A program made the translations under genes and the position numbers. The notes beneath the pieces are model-generated. The model did no database searches, was not told where the DNA came from, and saw only the letters and a program-made list of their open reading frames with translations. From Marinomonas pontica (GTDB taxonomy: Bacteria; Pseudomonadota; Gammaproteobacteria; Pseudomonadales; Marinomonadaceae): a DNA stretch of 64,000 nt. The stretch is taken from assembly GCF_026191375.1 (NCBI RefSeq), contig NZ_JAODTL010000056.1:1-64000 (forward strand). Reading direction: 5' to 3'. Positions 9,143 to 19,300 of this stretch are shown here, in pieces (position 1 is the stretch's first letter; every line of letters starts with the position of its first letter).

Positions 9143-9907
9143 TTAGGCTTGTTGTTTGATTGCCCAAAGCAAAAATTCTTGATTGCCATCACCGCCCTTT
9201 ATTGGGCTGTCTATATAACACTTCACTTCGAATCCTAACGTTTTTACAAACGCTTGCATGTCTTTGGACAGCGTTTCGATGCGTTGCTTGTCTTTGACTA
9301 TGCCTCCCTTGCCAATAAACTCTTTTCCCACTTCAAACTGCGGTTTAACGAGTGTGATTAAATGCCCAGTATCGCTGAGTAAATTGGGGAGTTGGGGCAA
9401 TATTTTAGTCTGTGAAATAAACGACACATCCATAACCGCGAGGTCAAAGCCGCTTTTTGGTAGGTATTGATGCAGGTCTTCGGCGCAAAGGTGGCGAGCA
9501 TTTATACCTTCTAAACAGGTGATGTTTGGGTTGTTTCGTAAGCGAGGATCCAGTTGGCCATGTCCGACTTCTACGCCTACCACGTGAGCAGCACCATGTT
9601 GAAGGACACAATCGCTAAAGCCTCCGGTGGATTGGCCGATATCTAGTACATGAAAACCATGAATGTCGAGCTTGGTGTAGTCTAAAGCGCCTTCAAGTTT
9701 AAGCGCGCCACGAGAGACATATTTGTCTGTGTCACTGATCTCAACGTGAAGTTCTGTGTCTGGTGACAGTTTCAGGCTCGGTTTGGTGACGGTTATCCAT
9801 TGCTGATCTTGTTTGTAGCTGACGCGCCCTTCACTGATAAAGGTTTGAGCTTGAGAGCGTGATTTGGCTAGGCCTTGCTCTGTGAGGATTAGGTCAATAC
9901 GTAACAT
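9143..9907 (-). CDS. tlyA: TlyA-family rRNA 2'-O-methyltransferase
   Basis: The 254-residue protein has an N-terminal S4 RNA-binding domain (residues 1-60, MLRIDLILTEQGLAKSRSQA) and a FtsJ/RrmJ-type SAM-dependent methyltransferase domain. The SAM-binding loop is VLDIGQSTGGFSD, where many relatives have GASTGG. The catalytic segment FDLAVMDVSFIS is present. TlyA enzymes methylate cytidine 2'-O positions in 16S and/or 23S rRNA; some relatives are called haemolysins for historical reasons. The family is clear, while the exact rRNA target is inferred. Confidence 0.88.
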   Translation of the reverse strand: MLRIDLILTEQGLAKSRSQAQTFISEGRVSYKQDQQWITVTKPSLKLSPDTELHVEISDTDKYVSRGALKLEGALDYTKLDIHGFHVLDIGQSTGGFSDCVLQHGAAHVVGVEVGHGQLDPRLRNNPNITCLEGINARHLCAEDLHQYLPKSGFDLAVMDVSFISQTKILPQLPNLLSDTGHLITLVKPQFEVGKEFIGKGGIVKDKQRIETLSKDMQAFVKTLGFEVKCYIDSPIKGGDGNQEFLLWAIKQQA

Positions 9908-10028
9908 AAGAAACTCGGCAATGAAGTAATTGTCGCGGATGTTAGCAAAAATTGAATAATCAAAGTAGATTTTAACGAAACAGAGTGCGCCTATTTTATT
10001 ATTCTTAATGATTGTCTGAGGAAAGCCT

Positions 10029-10868
10029 GTGCTATTAAAAACGCTAATAAATACAAACGAACTGGCCGCATTGCTTGGGCTTTCGAATGTGGTTGTTTTA
10101 GATTGTCGATTTTATTTAACAGATCACGCTAAAGGTAAGTCTGAATACAATATTGGCCACATTCTTGGGGCCATTTTTGTGGATGTTCACCATGAACTGG
10201 CTGCAGTGGAAACGGAGGTGACAGGGCGTCATCCATTGCCTGATGAAGCGATTTTTGCTCGCCAGTTACAGACTTGGGGAATCAATTCTGACACTCAAGT
10301 GATTGTGTATGATGATATGGGTGGCGCGATTGCAGCGCGCGCATGGTGGATGCTGTGCCAGCAGTCGATCAACGTACGCGTGTTGGATGGTGGTTTTCCT
10401 GCTTGGGTGCGCGAAGGCAAGGATGTGTCGACTGAGCCGAATGTGGGAGTGGCAACGCAAGATAAAATAGAGGTTTCGTTTCCTTGGGCGATCAATGAGC
10501 AAGTTGTTGTTGAAAATTTTGAGACCAATCAATTTCAATTGGTGGACGCTCGAGCGTCAGATCGTTTTAACGGTGAAAACGAGAACATAGACCCGATCGC
10601 CGGCCATATACCAGGAGCGATTAATCGCCCATTTTTAGACAACCTTGATGCGGATGGAAGCTTTAAACCGGCTGAGCAATTGCATGTTGAGTGGCAAGAC
10701 TGGCTGACAGAGGAAGGTGATGCGTATGTGTATTACTGCGGCTCTGGTATAACCGCTTGCCATAATGTATTGGCGCTAAATTATGCGGGGATTGAAGCGA
10801 AACGAGTCTATGTAGGATCATGGAGTCAGTGGTCGAAGCGAATGATGCGTGCGATGGCCGAGTCTTAG
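10029..10868 (+). CDS. sseA: Sulfurtransferase, SseA/3-mercaptopyruvate type
   Basis: The product has two tandem rhodanese domains in 279 residues; the first is structural and the second catalytic. The active-site loop CGSGITA (cysteine 237) has the CG(S/A)GVTA form typical of 3-mercaptopyruvate sulfurtransferases, not the CRKGVT loop of thiosulfate sulfurtransferases. It would move sulfur from 3-mercaptopyruvate to cyanide or thiol acceptors in the cytoplasm. The GTG at 10029 is preceded by GAGGAAAG. A terminator hairpin follows. Confidence 0.9.
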   Translation: MLLKTLINTNELAALLGLSNVVVLDCRFYLTDHAKGKSEYNIGHILGAIFVDVHHELAAVETEVTGRHPLPDEAIFARQLQTWGINSDTQVIVYDDMGGAIAARAWWMLCQQSINVRVLDGGFPAWVREGKDVSTEPNVGVATQDKIEVSFPWAINEQVVVENFETNQFQLVDARASDRFNGENENIDPIAGHIPGAINRPFLDNLDADGSFKPAEQLHVEWQDWLTEEGDAYVYYCGSGITACHNVLALNYAGIEAKRVYVGSWSQWSKRMMRAMAES

Positions 10869-10878
10869 TGTCGTTAAA

Positions 10879-10908
10879 TTAGCCCCTGTTGATAATATTA
10901 GGGGCTAA
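10879..10908. terminator. Bidirectional hairpin between sseA and the small hypothetical gene
   Basis: The perfect inverted repeat TTAGCCCCT/AGGGGCTAA with a 12-base loop sits between two convergent genes. There is no long T-run on either side, so termination strength is uncertain. Confidence 0.65.
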
Positions 10909-10928
10909 TTGTAACGGTTGCCAAGCTG

Positions 10929-11246
10929 CTATTTGGGGGTTGAGCCTGCTATGAATATTTGTACTTGTTGATGAGAGTCTCCCCATATATGCGATTTAAT
11001 GGCGAGGAGTAAGTGTTCTGCCTCTTTTGAAGACACAATGCCATCAATGAGTTGAATGCCTATTCCTTCTTGTGTGAAGAAAAAATGCCACGTGTGTTTG
11101 TCGATGATTGCCTGGCCTTCGCCATTGTTATAGCTGACTTGTTGGAAAGGGTAGTCGCTGGGAATAAAGCAGGAAAGTTCTTGGCCTGAGGTGCCATAGT
11201 TCAGATCAGGGATGTAGCCTTGACGATCGACCAATTCAAATTTCAT
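10929..11246 (-). CDS. Hypothetical protein, 105 residues
   Basis: I do not recognise this family. The product is small, soluble and acidic to neutral, with no signal peptide, membrane segment or cofactor motif. The middle (KHTWHFFFTQEGIGIQLIDG) looks like beta strands. A GGAG ribosome site (AAGGAGTTCCAT on the minus strand) sits directly before the ATG at 11244-11246, which supports real translation. It is a single-gene unit between sseA and ugd. Confidence 0.6.
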   Translation of the reverse strand: MKFELVDRQGYIPDLNYGTSGQELSCFIPSDYPFQQVSYNNGEGQAIIDKHTWHFFFTQEGIGIQLIDGIVSSKEAEHLLLAIKSHIWGDSHQQVQIFIAGSTPK

Positions 11247-11415
11247 ATGGAACTCCTTGTTTTTTATTAAGATTAGCTGAGGTGTTCACTGTTTGCTGTC
11301 TTTCTTAATGCAATTCATAAAAAAAGCACGATTAGGCATTTTTAATTATGATGCAAGCTGTAAAATAGCGTCTTTTGAATTCGATATCTATCTTTAAAAT
11401 AAAGGACAAGACTGA

Positions 11416-12585
11416 ATGAAAATCGCAGTAGCTGGAACCGGGTACGTTGGTATTTCAAACGCTTTGTTATTGGCTAAGCACAATCACGTTGTTGCGCTGG
11501 ATATTGTTGCTGCCAAAGTGACGATGCTAAATAACAAGCAGTCGCCTATTGAAGATCATGATATCGAGCGTTATCTCGCCGAAGAAGAGCTTGATTTTGT
11601 TGCTACCTTGGACAAGGAAGAGGCCTACGTTGGTGCGGATTTTGTTATCATTGCAACGCCTACCGATTACGATCCGCAGACCAATTATTTCAATACCAGC
11701 CATGTAGAATCCGTTATTCAAGATGTTATTCGCATCAACCCTAATGCGGTGATGATCGTGAAATCGACCGTTCCGGTTGGCTTTACTCAGTCAGCAAGCG
11801 AGCGCTTTTCAACGAATAATCTTTTATTTTCACCTGAATTTTTACGTGAAGGCAAAGCCCTGCACGACAATTTATACCCGTCTCGCATTATTGTGGGCGA
11901 GGTTTCTGATCGTGCTCAAGTGTTTGCTGATTTATTGGTGCAGGGGGCGGAGAAAACGAATATTGATGTGCTATTAACAGGCTCTACTGAGGCGGAAGCA
12001 ATCAAACTGTTTGCGAATACCTATCTCGCGATGCGAGTTGCGTTTTTTAATGAGTTGGACAGTTATGCTGAATCCCATCACCTGAACAGTCGTCAAATTA
12101 TCGAAGGAGTGGGACTAGACCCACGCATTGGTAATCATTATAACAACCCCTCTTTTGGCTATGGTGGCTACTGCTTACCTAAAGATACCAAACAGCTGCT
12201 AGCAAACTACGATAAGGTTCCAAATAACTTAGTACGTGCCATTGTTGACGCTAATGCTACCCGTAAAGACTTTGTTGCAGAATCGATTTTGAAAAACAAT
12301 CCCAAAGTTGTGGGTATTTTCCGCCTTGTGATGAAAGTCGGGTCGGATAACTTTAGAGCCTCCGCTATTCAGGGGGTGATGAAGCGCATCAAAGCCAAGG
12401 GTGTCGAAGTGGTTGTGTATGAACCAGCTCTCTCCGAGGATCTTTTCTTCAACTCGAAAGTGATTAAGAATCTTGATGAATTTAAAAAAATATCAGACGT
12501 CATTGTCGCGAACAGAATGACGGACGATGTTTTAGATGTTGAGTCGAAGGTGTACACACGTGATTTGTTTGGTGTGGATTCTTAA
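11416..12585 (+). CDS. ugd: UDP-glucose 6-dehydrogenase
   Basis: This enzyme oxidises UDP-glucose to UDP-glucuronate with two NAD+, feeding capsule and LPS sugars. The N-terminal Rossmann motif is [14 protein letters not shown]. The catalytic cysteine 253 is in [25 protein letters not shown] and the NAD-proximal KSTVPVGFT are also conserved. At 389 residues it is the short E. coli-like form. It heads an envelope-biogenesis region and is followed 26 bases later by the PbgA-like gene, so the two are probably co-transcribed. Confidence 0.95.
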   Translation: MKIAVAGTGYVGISNALLLAKHNHVVALDIVAAKVTMLNNKQSPIEDHDIERYLAEEELDFVATLDKEEAYVGADFVIIATPTDYDPQTNYFNTSHVESVIQDVIRINPNAVMIVKSTVPVGFTQSASERFSTNNLLFSPEFLREGKALHDNLYPSRIIVGEVSDRAQVFADLLVQGAEKTNIDVLLTGSTEAEAIKLFANTYLAMRVAFFNELDSYAESHHLNSRQIIEGVGLDPRIGNHYNNPSFGYGGYCLPKDTKQLLANYDKVPNNLVRAIVDANATRKDFVAESILKNNPKVVGIFRLVMKVGSDNFRASAIQGVMKRIKAKGVEVVVYEPALSEDLFFNSKVIKNLDEFKKISDVIVANRMTDDVLDVESKVYTRDLFGVDS

Positions 12586-12611
12586 TCCTTTCAAGTTTTT
12601 AAGGTTAGCAA

Positions 12612-14449
12612 ATGAATTATAAAAATAAGCTATCTGTCTACTCAGATTTTTTGATTGTAAATATTTTTCTTTCTATTGGTATTTCTACCCGATATTTTTA
12701 TTTTATGCCTGAATTCCCAAGTGGGGTTTTAGGTCCAGTCTTTATCATTTCTAGCCTGATTAGTCATCTCGCTCTTTTAGGTGGATTGATTGGATTGATC
12801 GGGTTTGTTATTACATTTTTGCCTAGGCCTGTTTACTTTATAGGCCTTAGCCTTTTAGCAACGTTGGCTCTATCTACTCTGGTTGTTGATACTTTTGTAT
12901 TCTCACAGTATCGATTTCATATCAATGAAGTGGTTTTAAAGCTGGTTTTATCTGGAGATGTTGTTGATTTTTCAATGATGACTTGGCTTGTCAGCGTTTT
13001 GTCTTTTGTTGGTGTGTTTTTAATAGAAATTTTGCTTGTATTGTATTTGAGTGGTCGAATAGAAAAGGGGAAAAAATATAGAAAAAAAGGCTTGGTTACT
13101 ATTTTTGTTCTTTCTTTCTTAACCTCTAATTTTATTCATATCTGGGCTGCTGCAAATGCGTACCAGCCAATAATGATTGTTAAAAATTATTTACCTGTAT
13201 TTCACCCCGCTACGTCTAATAGTTTAATGCAAAAATATGGTTGGGTAGATGAAGAGGCAATTGCGAAACAAAGAGCTATGTCAATTAAAGTCAGCAGTGA
13301 TTTGCATTATCCGCTGTCTGAGCTTAAATATACCGATATTGATAAGCCAGTTAATATTGTTTTCTTAGTGATAGATTCATGGCGGTACGACACATTTAAT
13401 GCTGATAATACGCCAAATTTGTGGTTGTTTGCGCAAAATGGCGTTGTTTATGACCATCATATGTCTACTGGCAACTCTACTAGAACCGGAATATTTGGGC
13501 TGTTTTATGGTATGCCTGGTACGTATTGGCAGAATATGCTTAGTAATGGTCGATCACCTATATTTATGGACAGGCTGCAGGAGTTGAATTATCAAATTGG
13601 TGCATTTGCATCGGCTTCTTTGATGGACCCGGAGTTTAATCGTACTGTTTTTTCTAAAATTCAAGACTTGAGGCTGAGGTCTGAAGGTAGCTCTCCATCA
13701 GAAAGAGACAGTGATCTGACTGAAGATTGGTTGAAGTGGTATGAGAGTAGAGACGCATCAAGGCCCACTTTCTCTTTTCTTTTTTATGATGCTCCTCATG
13801 GTTATGACTTTCCTGTCGACTACAAAGAGCGATATGAACCAATGCTTAGTGATGTAAATTACCTTGCACTTAATAATGATACGGATCCTGTTCCTTTCCT
13901 AAATCGCTACAAAACGAGTGTGCACTTTGTTGATAGCTTATCGAAAAAAGTACTTGATGCTATTGAAATGTCGGGGGGACTCGATAATACAGTGGTTGTC
14001 ATCACAGGAGATCACGGACAAGAGTTTAATGATAATAAGCTGAATTATTGGGGGCATAATAGCAACTTCACCCCTGCCCAGACTCACGTACCTTTCGTGA
14101 TAATTGCGCCTAAAACGACGACTGAACACGTTATGGCGACTGAAAATGTATCTACTCATGAAGATGTTGCCCCAACACTGATTAAACATTATCTAGGGGG
14201 AGGAATATTCCTGTTGGTGATTATTCCACTGGTCAGGATTTGTTTGAGTCGAATGCACGAAGTAGAGATTGGCTGATCAGTTCGAGCTATTCTGCTTATT
14301 CCATGATTACTAAAGATAGTATTCTGGAAGTTGGGGCCAGTGGCCAGTACCAGCATTTAGATTTAACGAATCGCGCAATTGATGAAGAGCCAAACTTTCA
14401 TTATTTAAAAGATGTTTTAGAACATTTAAGTCGGTTTAAGAAAAAGTAG
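12612..14449 (+). CDS. PbgA/YejM (LapC)-like inner-membrane sulfatase-fold protein, frame broken as sequenced
   Basis: About five N-terminal membrane segments (DUF3413-like, including the family-typical VVDTFVFSQYRFHINEVV) are followed by a periplasmic sulfatase/alkaline-phosphatase fold (NIVFLVIDSWRYDTF, THVPFVIIAPK). In E. coli this family senses LPS and controls LpxC breakdown, so the envelope context fits. The first frame ends at 14276; the C-terminus continues in another frame. One added G in the run 14196-14200 restores LGGRNIPVGDYSTGQDLF, matching the end of the family (YSxGQDLF), and gives about 612 residues (E. coli 586). The DSWR site lacks the usual catalytic Cys/Ser context, as in PbgA, so enzymatic activity is doubtful. 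Confidence 0.85.
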
Positions 14450-14471
14450 AAGCTGATACTAGGGATTAAGA

Positions 14472-14493
14472 CGCCAAAACACTAGTTTTGGCG
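14472..14493. terminator. Hairpin between convergent envelope genes
   Basis: The perfect stem CGCCAAAAC/GTTTTGGCG with an ACTA loop lies between the PbgA-like gene (plus) and the capsule gene (minus). It is followed by an AT-rich stretch and is probably a shared terminator. Confidence 0.65.
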
Positions 14494-14520
14494 ATATATT
14501 TTAATTGGTTTGATCTTATT

Positions 14521-15683
14521 TTAGCTCTCTTTATTACGTGTTAAAGAAAATGTATCGCTGCCATTAAGCCTGTTTTTGATAGCAAGAACGTGTTCTTCCT
14601 CAGCTTTGCTTCTATTTCCAGGTATACAATAAATATACTTCAGATAAGTGAAAAATTTATCTCTGAGAGTTTGGTTGAATGTCCAGCCTTCATTTATTTT
14701 CTTCAAACAAGATGTCAGCTCATTCGAGTTACTCGCATGAAGCACAAGGTCTTCAATGTTATAGCAAGCCTCCCCAAGCGTTATCACCTTTTTGTTTAGT
14801 AATAAGGCTTCTAAACCTACTGTGGAGTTAATCGTTATTACAGCCTTAGAATGCTCTATTAGTTCTGAAGTTAGATTTCCATTTGCAAATACCGCATTAT
14901 CATTTTTATCATACAAATGATTATAGTGTTTGTGCCAAGTGGGATGTTCTTTAAAAACTATTTTTAAAGATGGATCATTAAGCGGTTTAGTCGATTTTAT
15001 TACTTCGTCATATAGCATTTCCATTGAGCTAATCCAAGGTGAATGGCTTGCTATTTGAGTATCGTGGGGTACCTGGAATGCGACAAAAATATAATTCTTA
15101 GGTAGTTCTGTATTTTTAAAGGTTTGTCGCTTTTTATGGTTTCCTCTTTGAGATAGTTCTGGAGGTGAAAATGACAACTTGTTTTCTGGGTCAAATTTGA
15201 GGTAAAACTCGGGTGTTTTATTCAGCGAAGAAGATGCATTTACGCCTGTAGGGTCTAAAGTTGTAGTGTGTGGAAGTAAGCCATTTTCAAAATAAAAAAC
15301 GTCTATGTTTAAGTGTTTGGCGGCTAGTACAACGGTTATGTTAGGTAGCTTTTTGCCGTTCCATACGATAACACTGTTAGGTTTGTATTCTTTTAAAACA
15401 GCTATGTACTTTGCAAACCTTAGCTTTTCTTGAACTTTTACAATAAACGAATAGGCTTTTTCTATTAGCTTGAAGTGCCAGATTGTACTTTGAGCTTTTT
15501 TTCTTATTACTTGCTTTTCAATGACGCTATCAAGATTTTTTTAAAGGCGGTTTTTAAGTGCCACAAAGAATTTATTTTTGGTTTTCCCATGACATAAAGG
15601 TAACACTTAAGGTCTAATTTTCCAATTAGCCTTTTGTAGTACCGAGCATGTACATTTTTTCGGGTAATAAATAAATGATCCAT
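14521..15683 (-). CDS. Capsule polysaccharide biosynthesis protein (Capsule_synth family), frame broken as sequenced
   Basis: The C-terminal part (KEHPTWHKHYNHLY, INSTVGLEALLLNKKVITLG) is the Kdo/capsule-transferase-like fold of the KpsS/KpsC-type Capsule_synth family. Upstream in the same frame is DVFYFENGLLPHTTTLDPTG, a family hallmark. That frame meets a stop at 15541-15543, but another frame runs from an ATG at 15681-15683 (MDHLFITRKNVHARYY) into the A-run 15542-15536 of the minus strand. One extra A joins them as TAFKKNLDSV into about 387 residues. A start inside the gene (TTG at 15177) would give only the C-terminal half. It likely adds or finishes a capsule or LPS sugar, cytoplasmic side. 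The exact sugar is unknown. Confidence 0.8.
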
Positions 15684-15719
15684 TTTAAACTTTTCTTTGT
15701 TGTTAATATTGAATTGTGT

Positions 15720-16547
15720 TTAGGAGTGGTTTCTCAAATGTTTATCTATACCTACCCTTGCTTTGATTACTTTGTTCTTTTTGGTGTCTTCTCTGATCGA
15801 TCTGCTATTTGCTAGCATCTCAGGGGTGATGTATCCACGCTTATGGTCTAAGTGAATACACACAGCAGAGTATCTAATACGCTTTGCTTTTAGGCCGTAA
15901 TTAACGAGTCGATCACCAAACTCACAATCTTGACCACCATATTGCATTGTTTCTTCAAAACCGTTTACGGCTAAAATGTGCTCTTTGTAGCAGGAAGCGC
16001 TGTGCCCATTCCAAGTTGGTCGAGCAGGGCTTATCTTGTTCAGAAAATCGGCCCAAGCTCCGCGGGCTGTCAGCTTCATTGTTTTGTGCGTTTTCTTAAG
16101 TCCCATACTAACTAACCAACTTACATCAAAGGCTTTTTGGCTAACAATATCTTCCCTTGTTATGGCTTTGCTTATGTCCATAGGGAGCTTGAAATAGCCT
16201 CCGGACAAATAGGTATTTCGCTCTGACAGTCTTAGATGTTGTTCAATAAAGTCTTTTCTAGGGATGCAGTCGCCGTCGGTGAAAATCAGGTATTCCCCTT
16301 CGGATGCAAGAATGGCTTTGTTTAGGATTCGACATTTTTGAAACCCATCGTCTTCTTGCCAGACGTGTTTTATTGGGATAGTGGTTTCATTTTTCATTCG
16401 ATCAATGAGCTCTCGTGTGTCTTCACGTGATCCATCATCAGCAATGACGATTTCAAAGTCTTTGGCTGTTTGCTCAAAAAATCCCCAAAGGACTTTTTCT
16501 AGCCAAGCAGGAGAGTTGTAAGTTGTAAAGACGATACTGGTTTTCAT
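15720..16547 (-). CDS. Family 2 glycosyltransferase
   Basis: The 275-residue GT-A enzyme begins SIVFTTYNSPAWLEKVL, with the nucleotide-sugar motif VIADDGSREDT. The metal-binding DxD-type motif is in YLIFTDGDCIPR. The C-terminal part resembles the acceptor domain of bacterial galactosyltransferases (GGQDCEFGDRLVNYGLK). It is probably involved in LPS core, O-antigen or capsule assembly with its neighbours. The sugar donor and acceptor cannot be assigned. The ATG at 16545-16547 starts the family motif almost immediately. Confidence 0.88.
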   Translation of the reverse strand: MKTSIVFTTYNSPAWLEKVLWGFFEQTAKDFEIVIADDGSREDTRELIDRMKNETTIPIKHVWQEDDGFQKCRILNKAILASEGEYLIFTDGDCIPRKDFIEQHLRLSERNTYLSGGYFKLPMDISKAITREDIVSQKAFDVSWLVSMGLKKTHKTMKLTARGAWADFLNKISPARPTWNGHSASCYKEHILAVNGFEETMQYGGQDCEFGDRLVNYGLKAKRIRYSAVCIHLDHKRGYITPEMLANSRSIREDTKKNKVIKARVGIDKHLRNHS

Positions 16548-16631
16548 TTTTGGGCCTAATTGACGTTTTAAGTCTTGCTGGATACCGTTACTGAACAGAG
16601 TAGTGTTCGAGTATTTGCCGTGGCAATGATA

Positions 16632-17774
16632 TTAAATTGTATGAGAGTTATTGTGTTCTGACCATCTTAACACCTCCGTTAGCCCGAGAAAAATATGATA
16701 GCTGCTGGTTCCAGGAAGAGGGAATGTCTTAGGTGTATTGTCTTCATCAAGGTATTCATTCCAGCGGCCATCTGGTAATAGATAGTGCTGTTGAATGAAA
16801 TCGATTGCTTTTTCTAAGCGATCGACCTTTTCCTCTTTGCCAATGGGCATTACCGTGATGGCTTTTAAATATTCGGTGATCGGCCAAATACGCTTTTCGG
16901 TGTCAATTGGAAGATAAGTCTCTGCGTCTATTTGATTGTAAATGCCGCCATTCTTGGCGAGTCCGTATCTGGTGGCGGTTAACCATAGCTGTTGCGCTAA
17001 GTCCGTATGATCCGTGTTTGGTATGATTTTATTTGCTTCATAGAGTAACCATACCCATTCAAAGTGATGGCCGGGTTCAACTTGATTTCCTATTTGTGGG
17101 TCAAGCTTCCAATCGACAGTAAAAAATTCACGTAGAGTGTTTGTTTTTTTGTCGTAAAAGTGTTCTAGCGCTAACGACAGTAGAGAGTGGATGGTCTTTT
17201 TGTATTCATCATCCTGCGTGACTTCGTAAGCAGCAATATAGCCTTCTAATAAATGCATGTGCGGGTTTTGGCGGCGAATTTGTGTGTCGTCAACCGGGTA
17301 GGTTTCGTAAAATCCACCTGCTTCAGATTGCATTTTTTCGTGCAGAAAGCGGTGGGTTTTCTTCATGTAAGATAAGGCTCTATCGTCCTGTGTTACCTTG
17401 TAATAATGGCTAAAAGACAACAAGACAAAGGCAATGGCGTAAGCGTCAGATTGCGTGTCTTTTGTCGAGAGGTCATCGTTTAAAGAAAAGATCCAGCGTT
17501 CGTTCACAAAGTAGCGGGTGATTATGAAACGAAAAAGAGGCTCGAGTCTTTCATGCAGTTCGTCAGATGGCTGAATTTGGCAGGCATGACTGAATGTGTA
17601 TAGCTGTCTGCACTGTGTGAGTAGGCGAATTCGTCCTGCAGGGTTATTCGACCACTCATGGGTCATGCTTTCGTAGCTGAAACCAAAATCTTTGTTAATG
17701 CCATACGCAGCCCAGTTTTTAAGCAGCTTTTGAAAAACAAACGAGTGGCAAATAGGAATGGTTGATTCCAGCAT
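16632..17774 (-). CDS. AGE-family sugar epimerase/isomerase
   Basis: The 380-residue alpha/alpha-barrel protein belongs to the N-acylglucosamine 2-epimerase superfamily, which includes mannose isomerases and YihS. The conserved active-site histidines appear in QNPHMHLLEGY and VEPGHHFEWVW, and the arginine region is NPAGRIRLLTQCR. The family interconverts keto and aldo sugars or N-acyl hexosamines. Its position between a glycosyltransferase and hldE suggests supply of an envelope sugar, but the substrate is an open question. It is divergent from hldE, with a 98-base gap. Confidence 0.85.
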   Translation of the reverse strand: MLESTIPICHSFVFQKLLKNWAAYGINKDFGFSYESMTHEWSNNPAGRIRLLTQCRQLYTFSHACQIQPSDELHERLEPLFRFIITRYFVNERWIFSLNDDLSTKDTQSDAYAIAFVLLSFSHYYKVTQDDRALSYMKKTHRFLHEKMQSEAGGFYETYPVDDTQIRRQNPHMHLLEGYIAAYEVTQDDEYKKTIHSLLSLALEHFYDKKTNTLREFFTVDWKLDPQIGNQVEPGHHFEWVWLLYEANKIIPNTDHTDLAQQLWLTATRYGLAKNGGIYNQIDAETYLPIDTEKRIWPITEYLKAITVMPIGKEEKVDRLEKAIDFIQQHYLLPDGRWNEYLDEDNTPKTFPLPGTSSYHIFLGLTEVLRWSEHNNSHTI

Positions 17775-17872
17775 ACGGTAAATAGCCTTATTTCATGTGA
17801 TATTGAGTATGTCCAACTTGACTGAGGAGTATGATAAGATGGCGGCTTTCAAAAATCGATTATTATGTGGCT

Positions 17873-19300
17873 ATGAACTCTTCATATTTGAATTTTAATG
17901 ATAAACATATTCTCGTCGTTGGGGATGTGATGTTGGATCGTTACTGGCATGGTGGTACCTCCCGTATCTCTCCTGAGGCGCCTGTTCAAGTAGTGAAAGT
18001 ATCGAACATAGAAGATCGCCCTGGCGGTGCCGCTAACGTCGCATTAGGGTTGGCTAAGCTTGGCGTGAAAGTAACTTTGATTGGTGTGGTTGGTGAAGAT
18101 GATAATGCCAAAGTACTAGAACACAGCCTTGAGGCAAGCGGCGTTACTTGTCATTTTGTTCGTTCTGCCTCTTTACCAACAATTACCAAATTGCGTGTAA
18201 TGAGTCGCCATCAGCAATTGATTCGTTTAGATTTTGAAGAGCATGAGTACAGTTTAACTCAGAATGAAGCTGTGGCTAATATGGTTGAGAGCGTTCTCCC
18301 TGATGCTGATGCCGTCATCTTTTCTGATTACAATAAAGGTTGTCTGAATGATGTTCAGACGTTAATTAAGTATGCGAATGAGGCCAATATTCCAAGCTTT
18401 GTTGACCCAAAAGGAGAGGACTTTTCAATTTATCAGGGTGCAACACTGGTAAAGCCTAATTTTGTTGAATTCGAAACCATTGTTGGTCAGTGTGCGTCAG
18501 ATGCCGATGTGCAGCAAAAGGGCGAGCTCCTTAGGCAGCAATTTGGTTGGGAGGCTTTATTAGTTACTCGCGGTGAAGATGGGCTTGTATTATTTGAGAG
18601 CAGTAAATCTCCCTTTTCACTTGCCACATCCGCTAAAGAAGTTTATGACGTGACAGGCGCAGGAGATACGGTTATTGCCGTGTTAACTGCGGTGTTTGTG
18701 ACGAGTAAGCGGTTCACGGATGCGGTTGAATACGCTAATCAGGCGGCTGGCTTTGTGGTAGGAAAACTCGGAACGGCTTTTATAACGGCCGATCAGTTAG
18801 CGGCGATTATGTATCAGCGTTCTCATTCAACAAATTTCGGTGTATTGCCGCCTTCCGAATTGTTAGAGCAGGTGAAGCTGGCCCAAATGAATGGAGAGCG
18901 GGTAGTTTTTACCAACGGTTGCTTTGATATTATTCATCCAGGTCATATTGCTTATATGAAGCAGGCAAAGGGGCTTGGTGATCGACTAATCGTCGCTGTA
19001 AACACAGACGCATCGGTAAAGCGCTTAAAGGGTGAAAAGCGTCCCATTAATGATTTGGTTCATCGCATGTCCGTTCTTGAAGGTGTTGGCGCTATTGATT
19101 GGGTGACATGGTTTGATGAAGACACGCCGAAAGAAATAATTGAATATTTAACGCCTGATGTATTGGTGAAGGGTGGGGATTACACGATTAATACCATAGT
19201 TGGTGCTGATCATGTCCTAGCCCATGGCGGGGAAGTGAAGGTCTTAACTTTTGTTGATGGCTATTCGACTACAGCTATTATTAAAAAAGCGAATTTGTAA
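17873..19300 (+). CDS. hldE: Bifunctional heptose 7-phosphate kinase / heptose 1-phosphate adenylyltransferase
   Basis: The product makes ADP-heptose for the LPS inner core. The ribokinase-like domain (residues 1 to about 320) has GDVMLDRYWHG and the phosphoacceptor loop DVTGAGDTVIAV. The nucleotidyltransferase domain (about 340-475) has TNGCFDIIHPGH with the HxGH motif. I start at the ATG at 17873, which gives the length of E. coli HldE. An in-frame ATG at 17831 sits one base after GAGGAG, too close to be used. A 19-codon frame starting at 17839 has that GAGGAG at good distance and stops across the hldE start. msbA follows with no gap. Confidence 0.93.
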   Translation: MNSSYLNFNDKHILVVGDVMLDRYWHGGTSRISPEAPVQVVKVSNIEDRPGGAANVALGLAKLGVKVTLIGVVGEDDNAKVLEHSLEASGVTCHFVRSASLPTITKLRVMSRHQQLIRLDFEEHEYSLTQNEAVANMVESVLPDADAVIFSDYNKGCLNDVQTLIKYANEANIPSFVDPKGEDFSIYQGATLVKPNFVEFETIVGQCASDADVQQKGELLRQQFGWEALLVTRGEDGLVLFESSKSPFSLATSAKEVYDVTGAGDTVIAVLTAVFVTSKRFTDAVEYANQAAGFVVGKLGTAFITADQLAAIMYQRSHSTNFGVLPPSELLEQVKLAQMNGERVVFTNGCFDIIHPGHIAYMKQAKGLGDRLIVAVNTDASVKRLKGEKRPINDLVHRMSVLEGVGAIDWVTWFDEDTPKEIIEYLTPDVLVKGGDYTINTIVGADHVLAHGGEVKVLTFVDGYSTTAIIKKANL

